Assembly (NCBI GenBank): GCA_048595745.1 | Contig: CP184361.1 | DNA: 64,000 nucleotides | Source: Aquipseudomonas alcaligenes_A | GTDB taxonomy: Bacteria; Pseudomonadota; Gammaproteobacteria; Pseudomonadales; Pseudomonadaceae | Reading direction: 5' to 3' (one strand) | Part shown: piece after piece, positions 1 to 8,427 of the stretch | How the letters are laid out: the number at the start of each line of letters is the position of its first letter | Numbering within the stretch: the first letter of the stretch is position 1 | Translations under genes and position numbers: made by a program | Notes under the pieces: generated by a model | The model's input: only the letters and a program-made list of their open reading frames with translations | Told to the model about the DNA's origin: nothing | Database searches by the model: none

Positions 1-152
1 AAGCGGTCAGCAGGAGAACGGCCGGTACGGTGGCCGGTGCGAACTACCAGAGAGCCATTGGCGGCCAGCTCGCCTTCGCCACGGCGAATGGCCTCTTCGA
101 CCAGTTGGGCAGCGCTGATGTCGGTGTAAACGGCGGTGTTGGCTTGCGTCAT
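1..152 (-). CDS. pckA: Phosphoenolpyruvate carboxykinase (ATP), N-terminal part only
   Basis: The reverse strand starts with ATG at 150-152 and reads MTQANTAVYTDISAAQLVEE, running off the left edge after about 50 codons. The following residues include GELAANGSLVV and TGHRTGRSPADR, the typical start of bacterial ATP-dependent PEP carboxykinase, which converts oxaloacetate and ATP to phosphoenolpyruvate in gluconeogenesis. In Pseudomonas it lies next to hslO, as here. Only the N-terminus is visible, so the catalytic P-loop cannot be checked. The upstream spacer holds an inverted repeat at 193-218. Confidence 0.9.
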   Translation of the reverse strand, partial: MTQANTAVYTDISAAQLVEEAIRRGEGELAANGSLVVRTGHRTGRSPADR

Positions 153-192
153 GAGGGTCCCCGTCGGCCGTGGCCGAGTCTTCCGAACGTTG

Positions 193-218
193 TGTAGTGG
201 GCTGTGAACTCCACTACA
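193..218. promoter_or_regulatory. Perfect 8-bp inverted repeat in the pckA leader
   Basis: TGTAGTGG and CCACTACA are separated by 10 bases, about 40 bases upstream of the pckA start. All eight pairs match. It could be an operator for a dimeric regulator or a hairpin in the pckA leader RNA. No specific regulator is suggested by the sequence. Confidence 0.4.
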
Positions 219-293
219 TCGATAAAAAAGTCGCGGGAGTATGCCAGAAAAGCACACTCCTTGGCAGCCTCTTGTCCACTATACCCTTCAATA

Positions 294-312
294 GAGTGCG
301 GCTATCGCACTC
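294..312 (-). terminator. Short hairpin at the end of hslO
   Basis: GAGTGCG and CGCACTC flank a 5-base loop and overlap the hslO stop codon. On the reverse strand only TATTGAAGG follows, with no real U-tract, so it is a weak terminator candidate at best. Confidence 0.3.
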
Positions 313-1204
313 AATGGCGAGTTGCCGAGGGTTCCTGGCTGTCTCCGGTGACGAACAGCTGAGCCACGTCGCTGGCATCGAAGAAGTAGCGCTGATTGCA
401 GAACTGGCAGTCGATTTCCACCTGACCACCGCTTTCCTCCAGCAGTGCCTCGGCATCCGCCTGACCGATGCTGATCAGCGCGCGTGCCGAGCGCTCGCGC
501 GAACAGCTGCAACGAAACTGCAGCGGGCTTGGCTCGAACAGGCGCACGGCTTCCTGGTGATAGAGGCGGTGCAGCACGGTCGGGTTGTCCAGCCCCAGCA
601 GCTCCTCGGCGGTCAGGGTATCGGCCAGGGTCAGCAGGTGGTTCCAGCTTTCCTGACGTTCCTCGGCCTCGGTCTGGTGGTGCGGCGGCAGTTGCTGCAG
701 CAGCAGGCCGCGCGCGCGCTGCCCGTCGGCACGCAGCCAGAAGCGGGTCGGCAGCTGTTCGGAGGTAGCGAAGTAGGCGGTCAGGCTGTCGGCCAGGCTG
801 TCGCCTTCCAGCTCGACAATGCCCTGGTAGCGCTGGCCCTTGGCCGGATCGATGGTCAGCGCCAGCACGCCGTCCGGCATCAGGTCGCGCAGACCCGCGC
901 CGGCGTCCACGGCCTCGGCGTCGTAGCGGGCGATGCCGCGCACTTCGCGCTCGCTGGAGCATTCGATCATCACCAGCGGCACCGGACCGGAGGAGCGCGC
1001 CTGCAGGATCAGCAGGCCCTCGAACTTCAGGGTTCCGACCAGCAGGGCAGCCGCGGCGAGCATTTCGCCGAGCAACTGGGCCACCGGCTGCGGGTAGGGA
1101 TGCTTGGCCAGCACGTGCTGGTAGCTCTCGGCGAGACTGACCATCTCGCCGCGAACGTCGTTGTCGTCGAACAGAAAGCGCTGGGTATGATCGAGGTCGT
1201 GCAT
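311..1204 (-). CDS. hslO: Hsp33 redox-regulated holdase chaperone
   Basis: The 297-residue protein, starting MHDLDHTQRFLFDD, is Hsp33. This cytoplasmic chaperone is activated when oxidation releases zinc from four cysteines and unfolds a C-terminal switch domain. All four cysteines are present as a CxC pair (about C232 and C234) and a CxxC pair (about C266 and C269), 31 residues apart. The reading frame extends 15 codons further upstream, but the ATG at 1202-1204 matches the family start. It sits between pckA and hslR, the usual Pseudomonas heat-shock pair. Confidence 0.96.
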   Translation of the reverse strand: MHDLDHTQRFLFDDNDVRGEMVSLAESYQHVLAKHPYPQPVAQLLGEMLAAAALLVGTLKFEGLLILQARSSGPVPLVMIECSSEREVRGIARYDAEAVDAGAGLRDLMPDGVLALTIDPAKGQRYQGIVELEGDSLADSLTAYFATSEQLPTRFWLRADGQRARGLLLQQLPPHHQTEAEERQESWNHLLTLADTLTAEELLGLDNPTVLHRLYHQEAVRLFEPSPLQFRCSCSRERSARALISIGQADAEALLEESGGQVEIDCQFCNQRYFFDASDVAQLFVTGDSQEPSATRH

Positions 1205-1339
1205 GGGTACCGCCTGCGAAAAAGGATGACGGGCCGCCGACGCCTCCAACGGATGCGCCGCGCTCTAAGCCCCAGGGAATGACTCGGATTTTAGGGACAA
1301 ATGCCGGCACATCCAAGCCGCGCAGGATGGCCGGCGTAC

Positions 1340-1723
1340 TCAGCCGCGCAGGCCGAGAATCTGCCGGCGCTGCTTCTTGTTCGGTCGTCCATCGGTCTGC
1401 ACCCCCAGCGCGCCAGCCTTGCGCAGGGCCGCCGCTTCCTCGCGACGGGCGATGCTGTCGGCGGTTTCTTCATACAGCAGCTGCGCCTCGGGCGCGCCAC
1501 GACGCACCATGGACAGTGCGCGCACGACCACGGTGCGCTCGTCGAAACCGGCACGGATGACATATTCGTCCCCCACTTTCGGCTCCTTGCCCGGCTTGCA
1601 GCGCTCGCCTCGGCAATGCACCTTGCCACCTTCTATAGCGTCCTTGGCCAGGGAGCGGGTCTTGTAGAAACGCGCTGCCCACAACCACTTGTCCAGGCGC
1701 ACCTTGTCGTCTTTGTCACTCAT
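1340..1723 (-). CDS. hslR: Heat shock protein 15, S4-domain RNA-binding protein
   Basis: The 127-residue protein begins MSDKDDKVRLDKWLWAARFY. The DKWLWAARF/YKTRS segment is the S4 RNA-binding fold of Hsp15, which recognises stalled 50S subunits carrying nascent chain-tRNA in ribosome rescue. The C-terminus is basic and ends GRPNKKQRRQILGLRG. The start was set at the ATG at 1721-1723; an in-frame GTG four codons earlier is less likely. hslO follows downstream on the same strand after 135 bases, so the two may be co-transcribed. Confidence 0.94.
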   Translation of the reverse strand: MSDKDDKVRLDKWLWAARFYKTRSLAKDAIEGGKVHCRGERCKPGKEPKVGDEYVIRAGFDERTVVVRALSMVRRGAPEAQLLYEETADSIARREEAAALRKAGALGVQTDGRPNKKQRRQILGLRG

Positions 1724-1822
1724 GCTCAGGTCCACATCACTGCATCACAGGTCCGAATCTTGCCTGATGCCGTTGTCACATGGCACAGCTAAACTCCTGC
1801 CAATTTCCGGGGAAAGCCTGCA

Positions 1823-2293
1823 TTGAAGACTTTCGACCAACTGTCGGTGATCGGTCTGCGCGAATGGATCAACCTGCCCGAACTGGGCATGGTCGGCCTG
1901 CGCGCCAAGATCGATACCGGCGCCAGCACCTCGACCCTGCATGCCAGCGACATCGTGCCGTTTGAACGCGACGGCACGCGCTGGGTGCGCTTCACCGCGC
2001 ACCTCGGCACCCTGGTGCAACGCCGCCACGCCAACTGCGAAGCCCCGCTGGTCACGGTCAAGACCATCAAGAGCTCGAATGGCCAGGCACAGACCCGCTA
2101 CGTGATCCGCACCCAGCTGGCCCTGGGCGATCGCCTGTGGTCGGTGGACTTCACCCTCGCCTGTCGCAAGACCATGCGCTACCGGGTGCTGCTCGGTGCC
2201 AAGGCCCTGATCGACGGCCAACTGGTGGTCAACCCGGCGCTCAGCTACGTACAAGACAAACCCCAGCTTCCTTCACCTACCGGTGCCCAATGA
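1823..2293 (+). CDS. rimB: RimB, retropepsin-like protease of the Rim system
   Basis: The 156-residue protein belongs to the PF05618 family (putative ATP-dependent zinc protease), with a retropepsin-like motif KIDTGASTSTLHA near residues 29-41. In Pseudomonas, RimB works with RimK in controlling glutamate tails on ribosomal protein S6. The start codon is TTG at 1823, preceded by GGGGAAAG, an acceptable ribosome-binding site. Its stop overlaps the rimK start by four bases (ATGA, 2290-2293), implying translational coupling. No separate rimA-like small gene is visible in the 90 bases upstream. Confidence 0.88.
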   Translation: MKTFDQLSVIGLREWINLPELGMVGLRAKIDTGASTSTLHASDIVPFERDGTRWVRFTAHLGTLVQRRHANCEAPLVTVKTIKSSNGQAQTRYVIRTQLALGDRLWSVDFTLACRKTMRYRVLLGAKALIDGQLVVNPALSYVQDKPQLPSPTGAQ

Positions 2294-3195
2294 AGATCGC
2301 CATCCTGTCGCGCAATCCGCGCCTGTACTCGACCCGTCGCCTGGTGGAAGCCGGCCAGCAACGCGGTCACGAGATGCAGGTGATCGATACCCTGCGCGCC
2401 TACATGAACATCGCCAGTCACAAGCCACAGATCCACTACCGCGGCCATCCGCTGGAGGGCTTCGACGCCGTGATCCCGCGCATCGGCGCCTCGGTGACCT
2501 TTTATGGCTGTGCGGTATTGCGCCAGTTCGAGATGCAGGGCGTGTTCCCGCTCAACGAGTCGGTGGCCATCAGCCGCTCGCGCGACAAGCTGCGCTCGCT
2601 GCAGCTGCTGTCACGCAAGGGTATCGGCCTGCCGGTGACCGGCTTTGCCCACTCGCCGGACGACATTCCCGACCTGATCCAGATGGTCAACGGCGCGCCG
2701 CTGGTGATCAAGGTGCTGGAAGGCACTCAGGGTATCGGTGTGGTGCTGTGCGAAACGGAGAAAGCAGCAGAGTCGGTGATCGAGGCCTTCATGGGCCTGA
2801 AGCAGAACATCATGGTGCAGGAATACATCAAGGAAGCCGGCGGTGCCGACATCCGCTGCTTCGTGGTCGGCGACAAGGTGATTGCCGCGATGAAACGCCA
2901 GGCCAAGCCCGGCGAGTTCCGCTCCAACCTGCACCGCGGAGGCGTAGCCAGCCTGATCAAGATCACCCCGGAGGAACGCTCCACCGCCATTCGTGCGGCC
3001 AAAGTGATGGGCCTGTCGGTAGCCGGGGTGGACATCCTGCGCTCCCACCATGGGCCGCTGGTGATGGAGGTGAACTCCTCGCCTGGCCTGGAAGGTATCG
3101 AAACCACCACCGGCAAGGACGTCGCCAGCATCATCATCGACTACCTGGAAAAGAATGCCATGCCCGGCCAGACCCGAACCAAAGGCCGGGGCTAG
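2290..3195 (+). CDS. rimK: Ribosomal protein S6-L-glutamate ligase RimK
   Basis: The 301-residue protein is the ATP-grasp enzyme RimK, which adds glutamates to the C-terminus of ribosomal protein S6. Family signatures include MKIAILSRNPRLYSTRRL at the start, SRDKLRSLQLLSRKGI at the central ATP-grasp entry, and the metal/ATP site GPLVMEVNSSPGLEGIE near the end. Length equals the usual 300 or so residues. It overlaps rimB by four bases. Published work in P. fluorescens ties RimK activity to cyclic-di-GMP and proteome remodelling. Confidence 0.96.
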   Translation: MKIAILSRNPRLYSTRRLVEAGQQRGHEMQVIDTLRAYMNIASHKPQIHYRGHPLEGFDAVIPRIGASVTFYGCAVLRQFEMQGVFPLNESVAISRSRDKLRSLQLLSRKGIGLPVTGFAHSPDDIPDLIQMVNGAPLVIKVLEGTQGIGVVLCETEKAAESVIEAFMGLKQNIMVQEYIKEAGGADIRCFVVGDKVIAAMKRQAKPGEFRSNLHRGGVASLIKITPEERSTAIRAAKVMGLSVAGVDILRSHHGPLVMEVNSSPGLEGIETTTGKDVASIIIDYLEKNAMPGQTRTKGRG

Positions 3196-3233
3196 AGTGA
3201 CGCCGACGGACTCGGCAGTGGCGCGCGCCGCGC

Positions 3234-4547
3234 TCAGCTGGCGTCGCGCGGCAACAGCAAGCCCAGGGGCAGACAGATGCGCGCCTCCAGGCCCCCGCCG
3301 GAGCGGTTGCGCAGCTCCACGCTGCCGCCGTGCAGCGCGGCGATGCGCTTGACGATGGCCAGCCCAAGCCCCGTGCCCTTGCCACCACGCGCGCGGTCAC
3401 CGCGAATGAAGGGGTTGAAGATCTCGCCCATTTCCGCTGGCGCAATGCCCGGCCCGCGGTCCAGCACGCTGAGGACGACATAGGGGGCACTCTCATCGCC
3501 CGCCAGACTGGTCACCACCTCGACATTCTGCCCGCCGTAACGCAGCGCATTGTCCAGCAGGTTGACCAGCAGACGCTTCAGCGAGACGCGCCGCAACGGA
3601 AATGCGGGCACCCGCTCCAGACACAGGCGAACTCGGTCTTCCTTCTGGTTGTAGGGAGCCACCGTCTCGCGCACCAACTCGTCGAGCAGCAGCGGCTCGG
3701 GTTTCTCGTCACGACCGTCGCGAATGAAGGCCAGGAACTGGTCGAGAATGGCGTCCATGTGCTCGATGTCGCGGATCATGTCCTCGCTCATCTCGGCATC
3801 GCCCCCCAGCATCTCCAGCGACAGGCGCAGGCGTGTCAGCGGCGTGCGCAAGTCATGCGAGACGCCGGCCAGCATCAGCTCGCGCTCACGCGCGCCCTGC
3901 TCGATGTCCTCGGCCATCTGGTTGAAGGCCCGATACACCTCGGCCATCTCGCTGGGCGTATCACTGACCGGCAGGCGCACGCTGCGCCCCTGGCCGAATT
4001 GGCGCGCGGCGAACACCAGGCGCTTGAGCGGGGCGCTGAGCTGGCGCACGAAGATCCAGGCGGCGGCGGTGGACAGCAGGCCGATGCCGAGGAACCAGCC
4101 GAGCACGCTCCAGATCTTCTGCCCGCGCAGCGGGTGCGGGTAGAGCGGCACCTTGAGCCAGTCCGGCCCCAGGCTGGGCGCCCTGACCCAGAGCGCGGGC
4201 GGGCTTTGCACCCGCACCCGCACCTCGGTGTCCGGGCCCAGCTCGGCCTGCATCTGACGCAGGAATATCTCCGAGTAGGGCCAGTGCTGCTCGGTAGCAG
4301 GCACGTTCTCGTGCGGCACCTGGCTGAGGGTGGCGGCCTGCGCGATATGCGGCCGGTCCTCCGGCTCCGCGGCCCAGTAGGCGCGCAGGGTCAACGCCGC
4401 GCCATGGCTGTACTGGCGGTCAACCAGCATGTCTTCGTTCATCATCAGGTAAACCAGGGTCAGCGCCTTGGAAAACAGCACGACGATGAGCACCAGCCAC
4501 AGGGTGCGGGCGAAGAAGCTTTGCGGGAACCAGACGGGGGTTTTCAT
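3234..4547 (-). CDS. envZ: EnvZ-type sensor histidine kinase (AmgS)
   Basis: The 437-residue inner-membrane kinase has a membrane segment at about residues 13-35, a periplasmic stretch to about 145, a second membrane segment at about 148-168, a HAMP linker, the phosphoacceptor His231 in GVSHDLRTPLTRLR, the N box around N333 (LLDNALRYG), and the ATP-lid motifs DRGPGIAP and GTGLGLAIV. In P. aeruginosa the orthologous pair AmgRS controls envelope stress and aminoglycoside tolerance. It lies downstream of ompR on the same strand and is convergent with rimK. Confidence 0.93.
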   Translation of the reverse strand: MKTPVWFPQSFFARTLWLVLIVVLFSKALTLVYLMMNEDMLVDRQYSHGAALTLRAYWAAEPEDRPHIAQAATLSQVPHENVPATEQHWPYSEIFLRQMQAELGPDTEVRVRVQSPPALWVRAPSLGPDWLKVPLYPHPLRGQKIWSVLGWFLGIGLLSTAAAWIFVRQLSAPLKRLVFAARQFGQGRSVRLPVSDTPSEMAEVYRAFNQMAEDIEQGARERELMLAGVSHDLRTPLTRLRLSLEMLGGDAEMSEDMIRDIEHMDAILDQFLAFIRDGRDEKPEPLLLDELVRETVAPYNQKEDRVRLCLERVPAFPLRRVSLKRLLVNLLDNALRYGGQNVEVVTSLAGDESAPYVVLSVLDRGPGIAPAEMGEIFNPFIRGDRARGGKGTGLGLAIVKRIAALHGGSVELRNRSGGGLEARICLPLGLLLPRDAS

Positions 4548-4606
4548 GCTTGGCTCGGGGCAGGGTGGAAAACAGCCTCAGGCTTTAACCACCTGACGGG
4601 CACAAC

Positions 4607-4637
4607 GGTGGACAAGCCGCCAGCGGCGTTATCCACC
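4607..4637. repeat. Imperfect palindrome between ompR and envZ
   Basis: GGTGGA and TCCACC bound a stem with an inner GCCGC/GCGGC arm. I have seen GGTGGATAACGC-type palindromes widely in Pseudomonas intergenic DNA, so this may be a REP-like repeat rather than a private element. It lies within the ompR-envZ operon and could reduce envZ transcription or translation relative to ompR. Confidence 0.5.
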
Positions 4638-4644
4638 CTACTTG

Positions 4645-5379
4645 TCAGGATTTGCTGCCATCCGGCACGAACACGTAACCCACACCCCAAACGGTCTGGA
4701 TATAGCGCGGCTTGGACGGGTCCGGCTCGATCAGCCGGCGCAGGCGGGAAATCTGCACGTCGATGGAGCGCTCCAGGGCATCCCACTCGCGACCGCGCGC
4801 CAGGTTCATCAGCTTGTCGCGGGTCAGCGGCTCACGGGCATGCTGCACCAGGGCCTTGAGCACAGCGAATTCACCAGTGGTGAGCATGTGCACTTCGTCG
4901 CCCTTCTTCAGCTCGCGGGTGGCCAGCGACAGCTCGTACTCGCCGAAGCTCACCGTTTCATCCTCGCTGGCTGGCGCACCCGGCACCACCGGCGCCTGGC
5001 GGCGCAGCACGGCTTTGATCCGTGCCAGCAGCTCGCGAGGGTTGAACGGCTTGGCCAGGTAGTCGTCGGCGCCGCCTTCCAGGCCCTGGATGCGGCTGGC
5101 CTCGTCGCCCTTGGCGGTGAGCATGATGATCGGCATCTGGTTGTTCGCCTCGCGCAGACGACGGCAGGCGGACAGGCCGTCCTCGCCCGGCAGCATGAGG
5201 TCGAGCACCAGCAGCTGGAACAGCTCACGGGCCAGCAGGCGATCCATCTGCTCGACGTTCTCCACCGCGCGCACGCGGTAGCCCTGCTCGCTGAGGAAGC
5301 GCTCCAGCAGACGGCGCAGGCCTGGATCATCGTCGACTATCAGGATTTTTTCGCCTTCCGGCGCGGCAGCGGTACTCAT
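4645..5379 (-). CDS. ompR: OmpR-family response regulator (AmgR)
   Basis: The 244-residue regulator has an N-terminal receiver domain with acidic residues at D16-D18 (VDDDPG), phosphoacceptor D60 (LLVLDLMLPGEDG), T88 and K110. A C-terminal winged-helix DNA-binding domain contains SIDVQISRLRRLIE and ends IQTVWGVGYVFVPDGSKS. It is the cognate regulator of the kinase downstream and is divergent from tex. Confidence 0.95.
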   Translation of the reverse strand: MSTAAAPEGEKILIVDDDPGLRRLLERFLSEQGYRVRAVENVEQMDRLLARELFQLLVLDLMLPGEDGLSACRRLREANNQMPIIMLTAKGDEASRIQGLEGGADDYLAKPFNPRELLARIKAVLRRQAPVVPGAPASEDETVSFGEYELSLATRELKKGDEVHMLTTGEFAVLKALVQHAREPLTRDKLMNLARGREWDALERSIDVQISRLRRLIEPDPSKPRYIQTVWGVGYVFVPDGSKS

Positions 5380-5495
5380 GCAATTTCCCCTTTGACTGTG
5401 GCCGCATTATGGCCGAAGGCCGCCCAGGCCCGGCTGCGGCCATTGTTAGCAGATTTTTCCCACGAACGGTTCCCATGCCCTTCCGGGGCGGTGTT

Positions 5496-5501
5496 TATAA
5501 T
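5496..5501 (+). promoter_or_regulatory. Consensus -10 element ahead of tex
   Basis: A perfect TATAAT lies about 50 bases upstream of the tex start in the ompR-tex divergent spacer. No strong -35 hexamer is seen at 17 bases, so the assignment rests on the -10 alone. Confidence 0.45.
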
Positions 5502-5551
5502 GCGGCGCTTTCGCGTCGGCCTCGGCGTGGTAATTCTGTCAGGTAGGTTTC

Positions 5552-7867
5552 ATGGATAGCATCAACAAGCGTATCGCCGCCGAGCTCGGCGTCCTCCCGC
5601 AACAGGTGGCCGCCGCCGTGGCGCTGCTCGATGAAGGCTCCACCGTGCCCTTTATCGCCCGTTACCGGAAGGAAGTCACCGGCAGCCTGGACGACACCCA
5701 GTTGCGCCACCTGGAAGAGCGCCTGCGTTACCTGCGTGAACTGGACGAGCGCCGTGCCGCCATCCTCGCCAGCATCGAGGAACAGGGCAAGCTGACCCCC
5801 GAACTGACCCGCGAAATCAACGAGGCCGACACCAAGACGCGTCTCGAAGACTTGTATCTGCCGTACAAGCAGAAACGCCGCACCAAGGGCCAGATCGCCC
5901 TGGAAGCCGGCCTCGGCGAGCTGGCCGACGGCCTGTTCAATGACCCGAGCCTCAACCCGGAAGCCGAGGCTGCGCGTTTCGTCGATGCCGACAAGGGCTT
6001 CGCCGATGTGAAGGCCGTGCTGGAAGGCGCCAAGTACATCCTGATGGAGCGCTTCGCCGAGGACGCCAGCCTGCTCGACAAGCTGCGCTCCTTCCTGAAG
6101 CACGAAGCCACTCTCAGCGCCCGCGTGGTCGCCGGCAAGGAAGCCGAAGGCGCCAAGTTCAGTGATTACTTCGAGCACGACGAGCCGCTGAAGAACGTAC
6201 CGTCGCACCGCGCCCTGGCGATCTTCCGCGGGCGCAACGAAGGCATCCTCGGCGCCAGCCTCAAGGTCGGCGACGAAGCCCCCGGCACGATGCACCCGTG
6301 CGAACTGATGATCGCCGAGCGCTTCGGCATCGAACAGCGCGGCCGCGCCGCCGACAAGTGGCTGGGCGAGGTGGTGCGCTGGACCTGGAAGGTCAAGCTC
6401 TACACCCACCTGGAAACCGACCTGCTCGGCGAGCTGCGCGAGAAGGCCGAGGACGAGGCGATCACCGTGTTCGCCCGCAACCTGCACGACCTGCTGCTGG
6501 CCGCCCCGGCCGGCCCGCGCGCCACCCTGGCGCTGGACCCGGGCCTGCGCACCGGCTGCAAGGTGGCGGTGGTCGACGCCACCGGCAAGGTGCTGGAAAC
6601 CACCACCGTCTACCCGCACGCACCGCGCAACGACTGGGACGGCACCCTGGCCATCCTCGCCAAGCTGTGCGCCAAGCATGCGGTGGACCTGATCTCGATC
6701 GGCAACGGCACCGCCAGCCGCGAGACCGACAAGCTGGCCGCCGACCTGATCAAGAAGCTGCCGGCGCTCAAGCTGACCAAGGTGATGGTCTCCGAGGCCG
6801 GCGCCTCGGTTTACTCCGCCTCCGAGCTGGCCGCGCGCGAGTTCCCCGACATGGACGTGTCGCTGCGTGGCGCCGTCTCCATCGCCCGCCGCCTGCAGGA
6901 CCCGCTGGCCGAGCTGGTGAAGATCGACCCGAAATCCATCGGCGTCGGCCAGTACCAGCACGACGTGTCGCAGCTGAAGTTGGCGCGCTCGCTGGATGCG
7001 GTGGTCGAGGACTGCGTGAACGCCGTCGGCGTGGACGTCAACACCGCCTCCGCCGCCCTGCTGGCGCGCATCTCCGGCCTCAACAGCACCCTGGCGCAGA
7101 ACATCGTGCAGTTCCGCGATGCCAACGGCGCGTTCAAGAGCCGCAACGAGCTGAAGAAGGTGCCGCGCCTGGGCGACAAGACCTTCGAGCAGGCCGCCGG
7201 CTTCCTCCGCGTAATGAACGGCGACAACCCGCTGGACGCCTCCGCCGTGCACCCGGAAACCTATCCGCTGGTGCAACGCATCGCCGCCGACACCGGCCGC
7301 GACATCCGCTCGCTGATCGGTGACTCCAGCTTCCTGCGCAGCCTCGATCCCAAGCGCTTCACCGACGAGAGCTTCGGTCTGCCGACCGTCACCGACATCC
7401 TCAAGGAACTGGACAAGCCGGGGCGAGACCCGCGTCCGGAGTTCAAGACCGCCGAGTTCCAGGACGGCGTCGAGAGCCTCAAGGACCTGCAGCCGGGCAT
7501 GATCCTCGAAGGCGTGGTGACCAACGTCACCAACTTCGGCGCCTTCGTCGACATCGGCGTGCACCAGGACGGCCTGGTACACATCTCGGCACTGTCGGAA
7601 AAGTTCGTCAAAGACCCCTATGAGGTGGTCAAGGCGGGCGATATCGTCAAAGTGAAAGTCATGGAAGTGGACATCCCGCGCAACCGTGTCGGCCTGTCCA
7701 TGCGCATGAGCGATACCCCGGGGCAGAAGACCGAGGGCCCGCGTGGTGGCCAGAACCGCGGCGGCAACTCGCCGCGCAGCGAGCGCCACTCCAGCCAGGA
7801 CAAGCCGGCCCCAGCCAACGCGGCCATGGCCTCGTTGTTCGCCAACGCCAAGCAGCTGAGGAAGTAA
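5552..7867 (+). CDS. tex: Tex, S1-domain transcription accessory protein
   Basis: The 771-residue protein begins MDSINKRIAAELGVLPQQV and is of normal Tex length. It has the helical N-terminal domain, a YqgF/RuvC-like domain (about 330-460, containing LALDPGLRTGCKVAVVD), helix-hairpin-helix motifs (about 490-580) and a C-terminal S1 RNA-binding domain (about 650-720, starting GMILEGVVTNVTNFGAFVD). The tail is low-complexity, rich in G, N, R and S. Tex is a conserved nucleic-acid-binding protein linked to transcription and toxin expression. Confidence 0.96.
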   Translation: MDSINKRIAAELGVLPQQVAAAVALLDEGSTVPFIARYRKEVTGSLDDTQLRHLEERLRYLRELDERRAAILASIEEQGKLTPELTREINEADTKTRLEDLYLPYKQKRRTKGQIALEAGLGELADGLFNDPSLNPEAEAARFVDADKGFADVKAVLEGAKYILMERFAEDASLLDKLRSFLKHEATLSARVVAGKEAEGAKFSDYFEHDEPLKNVPSHRALAIFRGRNEGILGASLKVGDEAPGTMHPCELMIAERFGIEQRGRAADKWLGEVVRWTWKVKLYTHLETDLLGELREKAEDEAITVFARNLHDLLLAAPAGPRATLALDPGLRTGCKVAVVDATGKVLETTTVYPHAPRNDWDGTLAILAKLCAKHAVDLISIGNGTASRETDKLAADLIKKLPALKLTKVMVSEAGASVYSASELAAREFPDMDVSLRGAVSIARRLQDPLAELVKIDPKSIGVGQYQHDVSQLKLARSLDAVVEDCVNAVGVDVNTASAALLARISGLNSTLAQNIVQFRDANGAFKSRNELKKVPRLGDKTFEQAAGFLRVMNGDNPLDASAVHPETYPLVQRIAADTGRDIRSLIGDSSFLRSLDPKRFTDESFGLPTVTDILKELDKPGRDPRPEFKTAEFQDGVESLKDLQPGMILEGVVTNVTNFGAFVDIGVHQDGLVHISALSEKFVKDPYEVVKAGDIVKVKVMEVDIPRNRVGLSMRMSDTPGQKTEGPRGGQNRGGNSPRSERHSSQDKPAPANAAMASLFANAKQLRK

Positions 7868-7870
7868 CCC

Positions 7871-8257
7871 ATGAGTGACGCATCGCCCGTCGGCAAAGAC
7901 AGCAACTTCAGCCGCCTGCTCGGCATCCGCATCCTGCGCGCCGAGAACGGCGAGGCCGAGCTGCGCATGGCCATGCAGGAGCAGATGCTCAACCTGCACG
8001 GGCGCATGCACGGCGGCGCGCTCTACTCACTGATCGACACCGCCCTCGGCCAGGCCAGCCACAGCCTGTTCGGCGGCGAGGCCGGCAGCATGACCCTGGA
8101 GTGCAAGGTCAACTACATCCGCGGCGTCGAGGCCGGCGAAGTGGTCTGCCACGCCCGCGTGCTCAATGCCGGACGCAAGGTGCATGTACTGGAAGCGCGG
8201 GTGGAACAGGGCGACAAGCTGATCGCCACCGCCCAGGCCACCTTTATCTGTAAGTGA
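7871..8257 (+). CDS. PaaI-like hot-dog fold thioesterase
   Basis: The 128-residue protein has the 4HBT hot-dog core. HGRMHGGALYSLIDTALG is the HGG active-site loop and central helix, and the C-terminal strands include VECKVNYIRG-like and VLEARVEQGDKLIATAQATF segments. Such proteins hydrolyse small acyl- or aryl-CoA esters; the substrate here cannot be inferred. It starts three bases after tex and is likely co-transcribed with it. A stable hairpin follows at 8261-8291. Confidence 0.85.
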   Translation: MSDASPVGKDSNFSRLLGIRILRAENGEAELRMAMQEQMLNLHGRMHGGALYSLIDTALGQASHSLFGGEAGSMTLECKVNYIRGVEAGEVVCHARVLNAGRKVHVLEARVEQGDKLIATAQATFICK

Positions 8258-8260
8258 TCC

Positions 8261-8291
8261 GACTCCCCTCTCCCTCCGGGAGAGGGGAGTC
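8261..8291. repeat. Single CCCTCTCCC/GGGAGAGGG palindrome
   Basis: A perfect 14-bp stem (GACTCCCCTCTCCC with its complement) and a 3-base loop lie directly after the thioesterase gene. It shares its core with the paired elements at 27372, 44123, 53229 and 56154. It may act as a terminator or mRNA stabiliser, although no U-tract follows. Confidence 0.75.
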
Positions 8292-8367
8292 GCAGGCATT
8301 GCGCCGATCCCGGCTATCAGCGCATCCTCCCCTTCCGGTCAGGCGACAGCGCCGGTCCGCATCCGAC

Positions 8368-8396
8368 TTGCAGTGTGGCGGCTCCACCCCCATATA
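8368..8396 (+). promoter_or_regulatory. Possible promoter of gshA
   Basis: TTGCAG (8368-8373) and CATATA (8391-8396) are 17 bases apart and lie about 30 bases upstream of the gshA start. The -10 match is weak. Confidence 0.3.
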
Positions 8397-8427
8397 GGGG
8401 CGACCGTCGAGTGAAGGAACAAGAATC

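Noticed and set aside
5495..8011. 838-codon open frame on the reverse strand opposite tex
   Set aside because: It lies wholly over the well-supported tex gene, is rich in A, G, Q, H and V in the way of GC-rich antisense frames, and shows no family motif.
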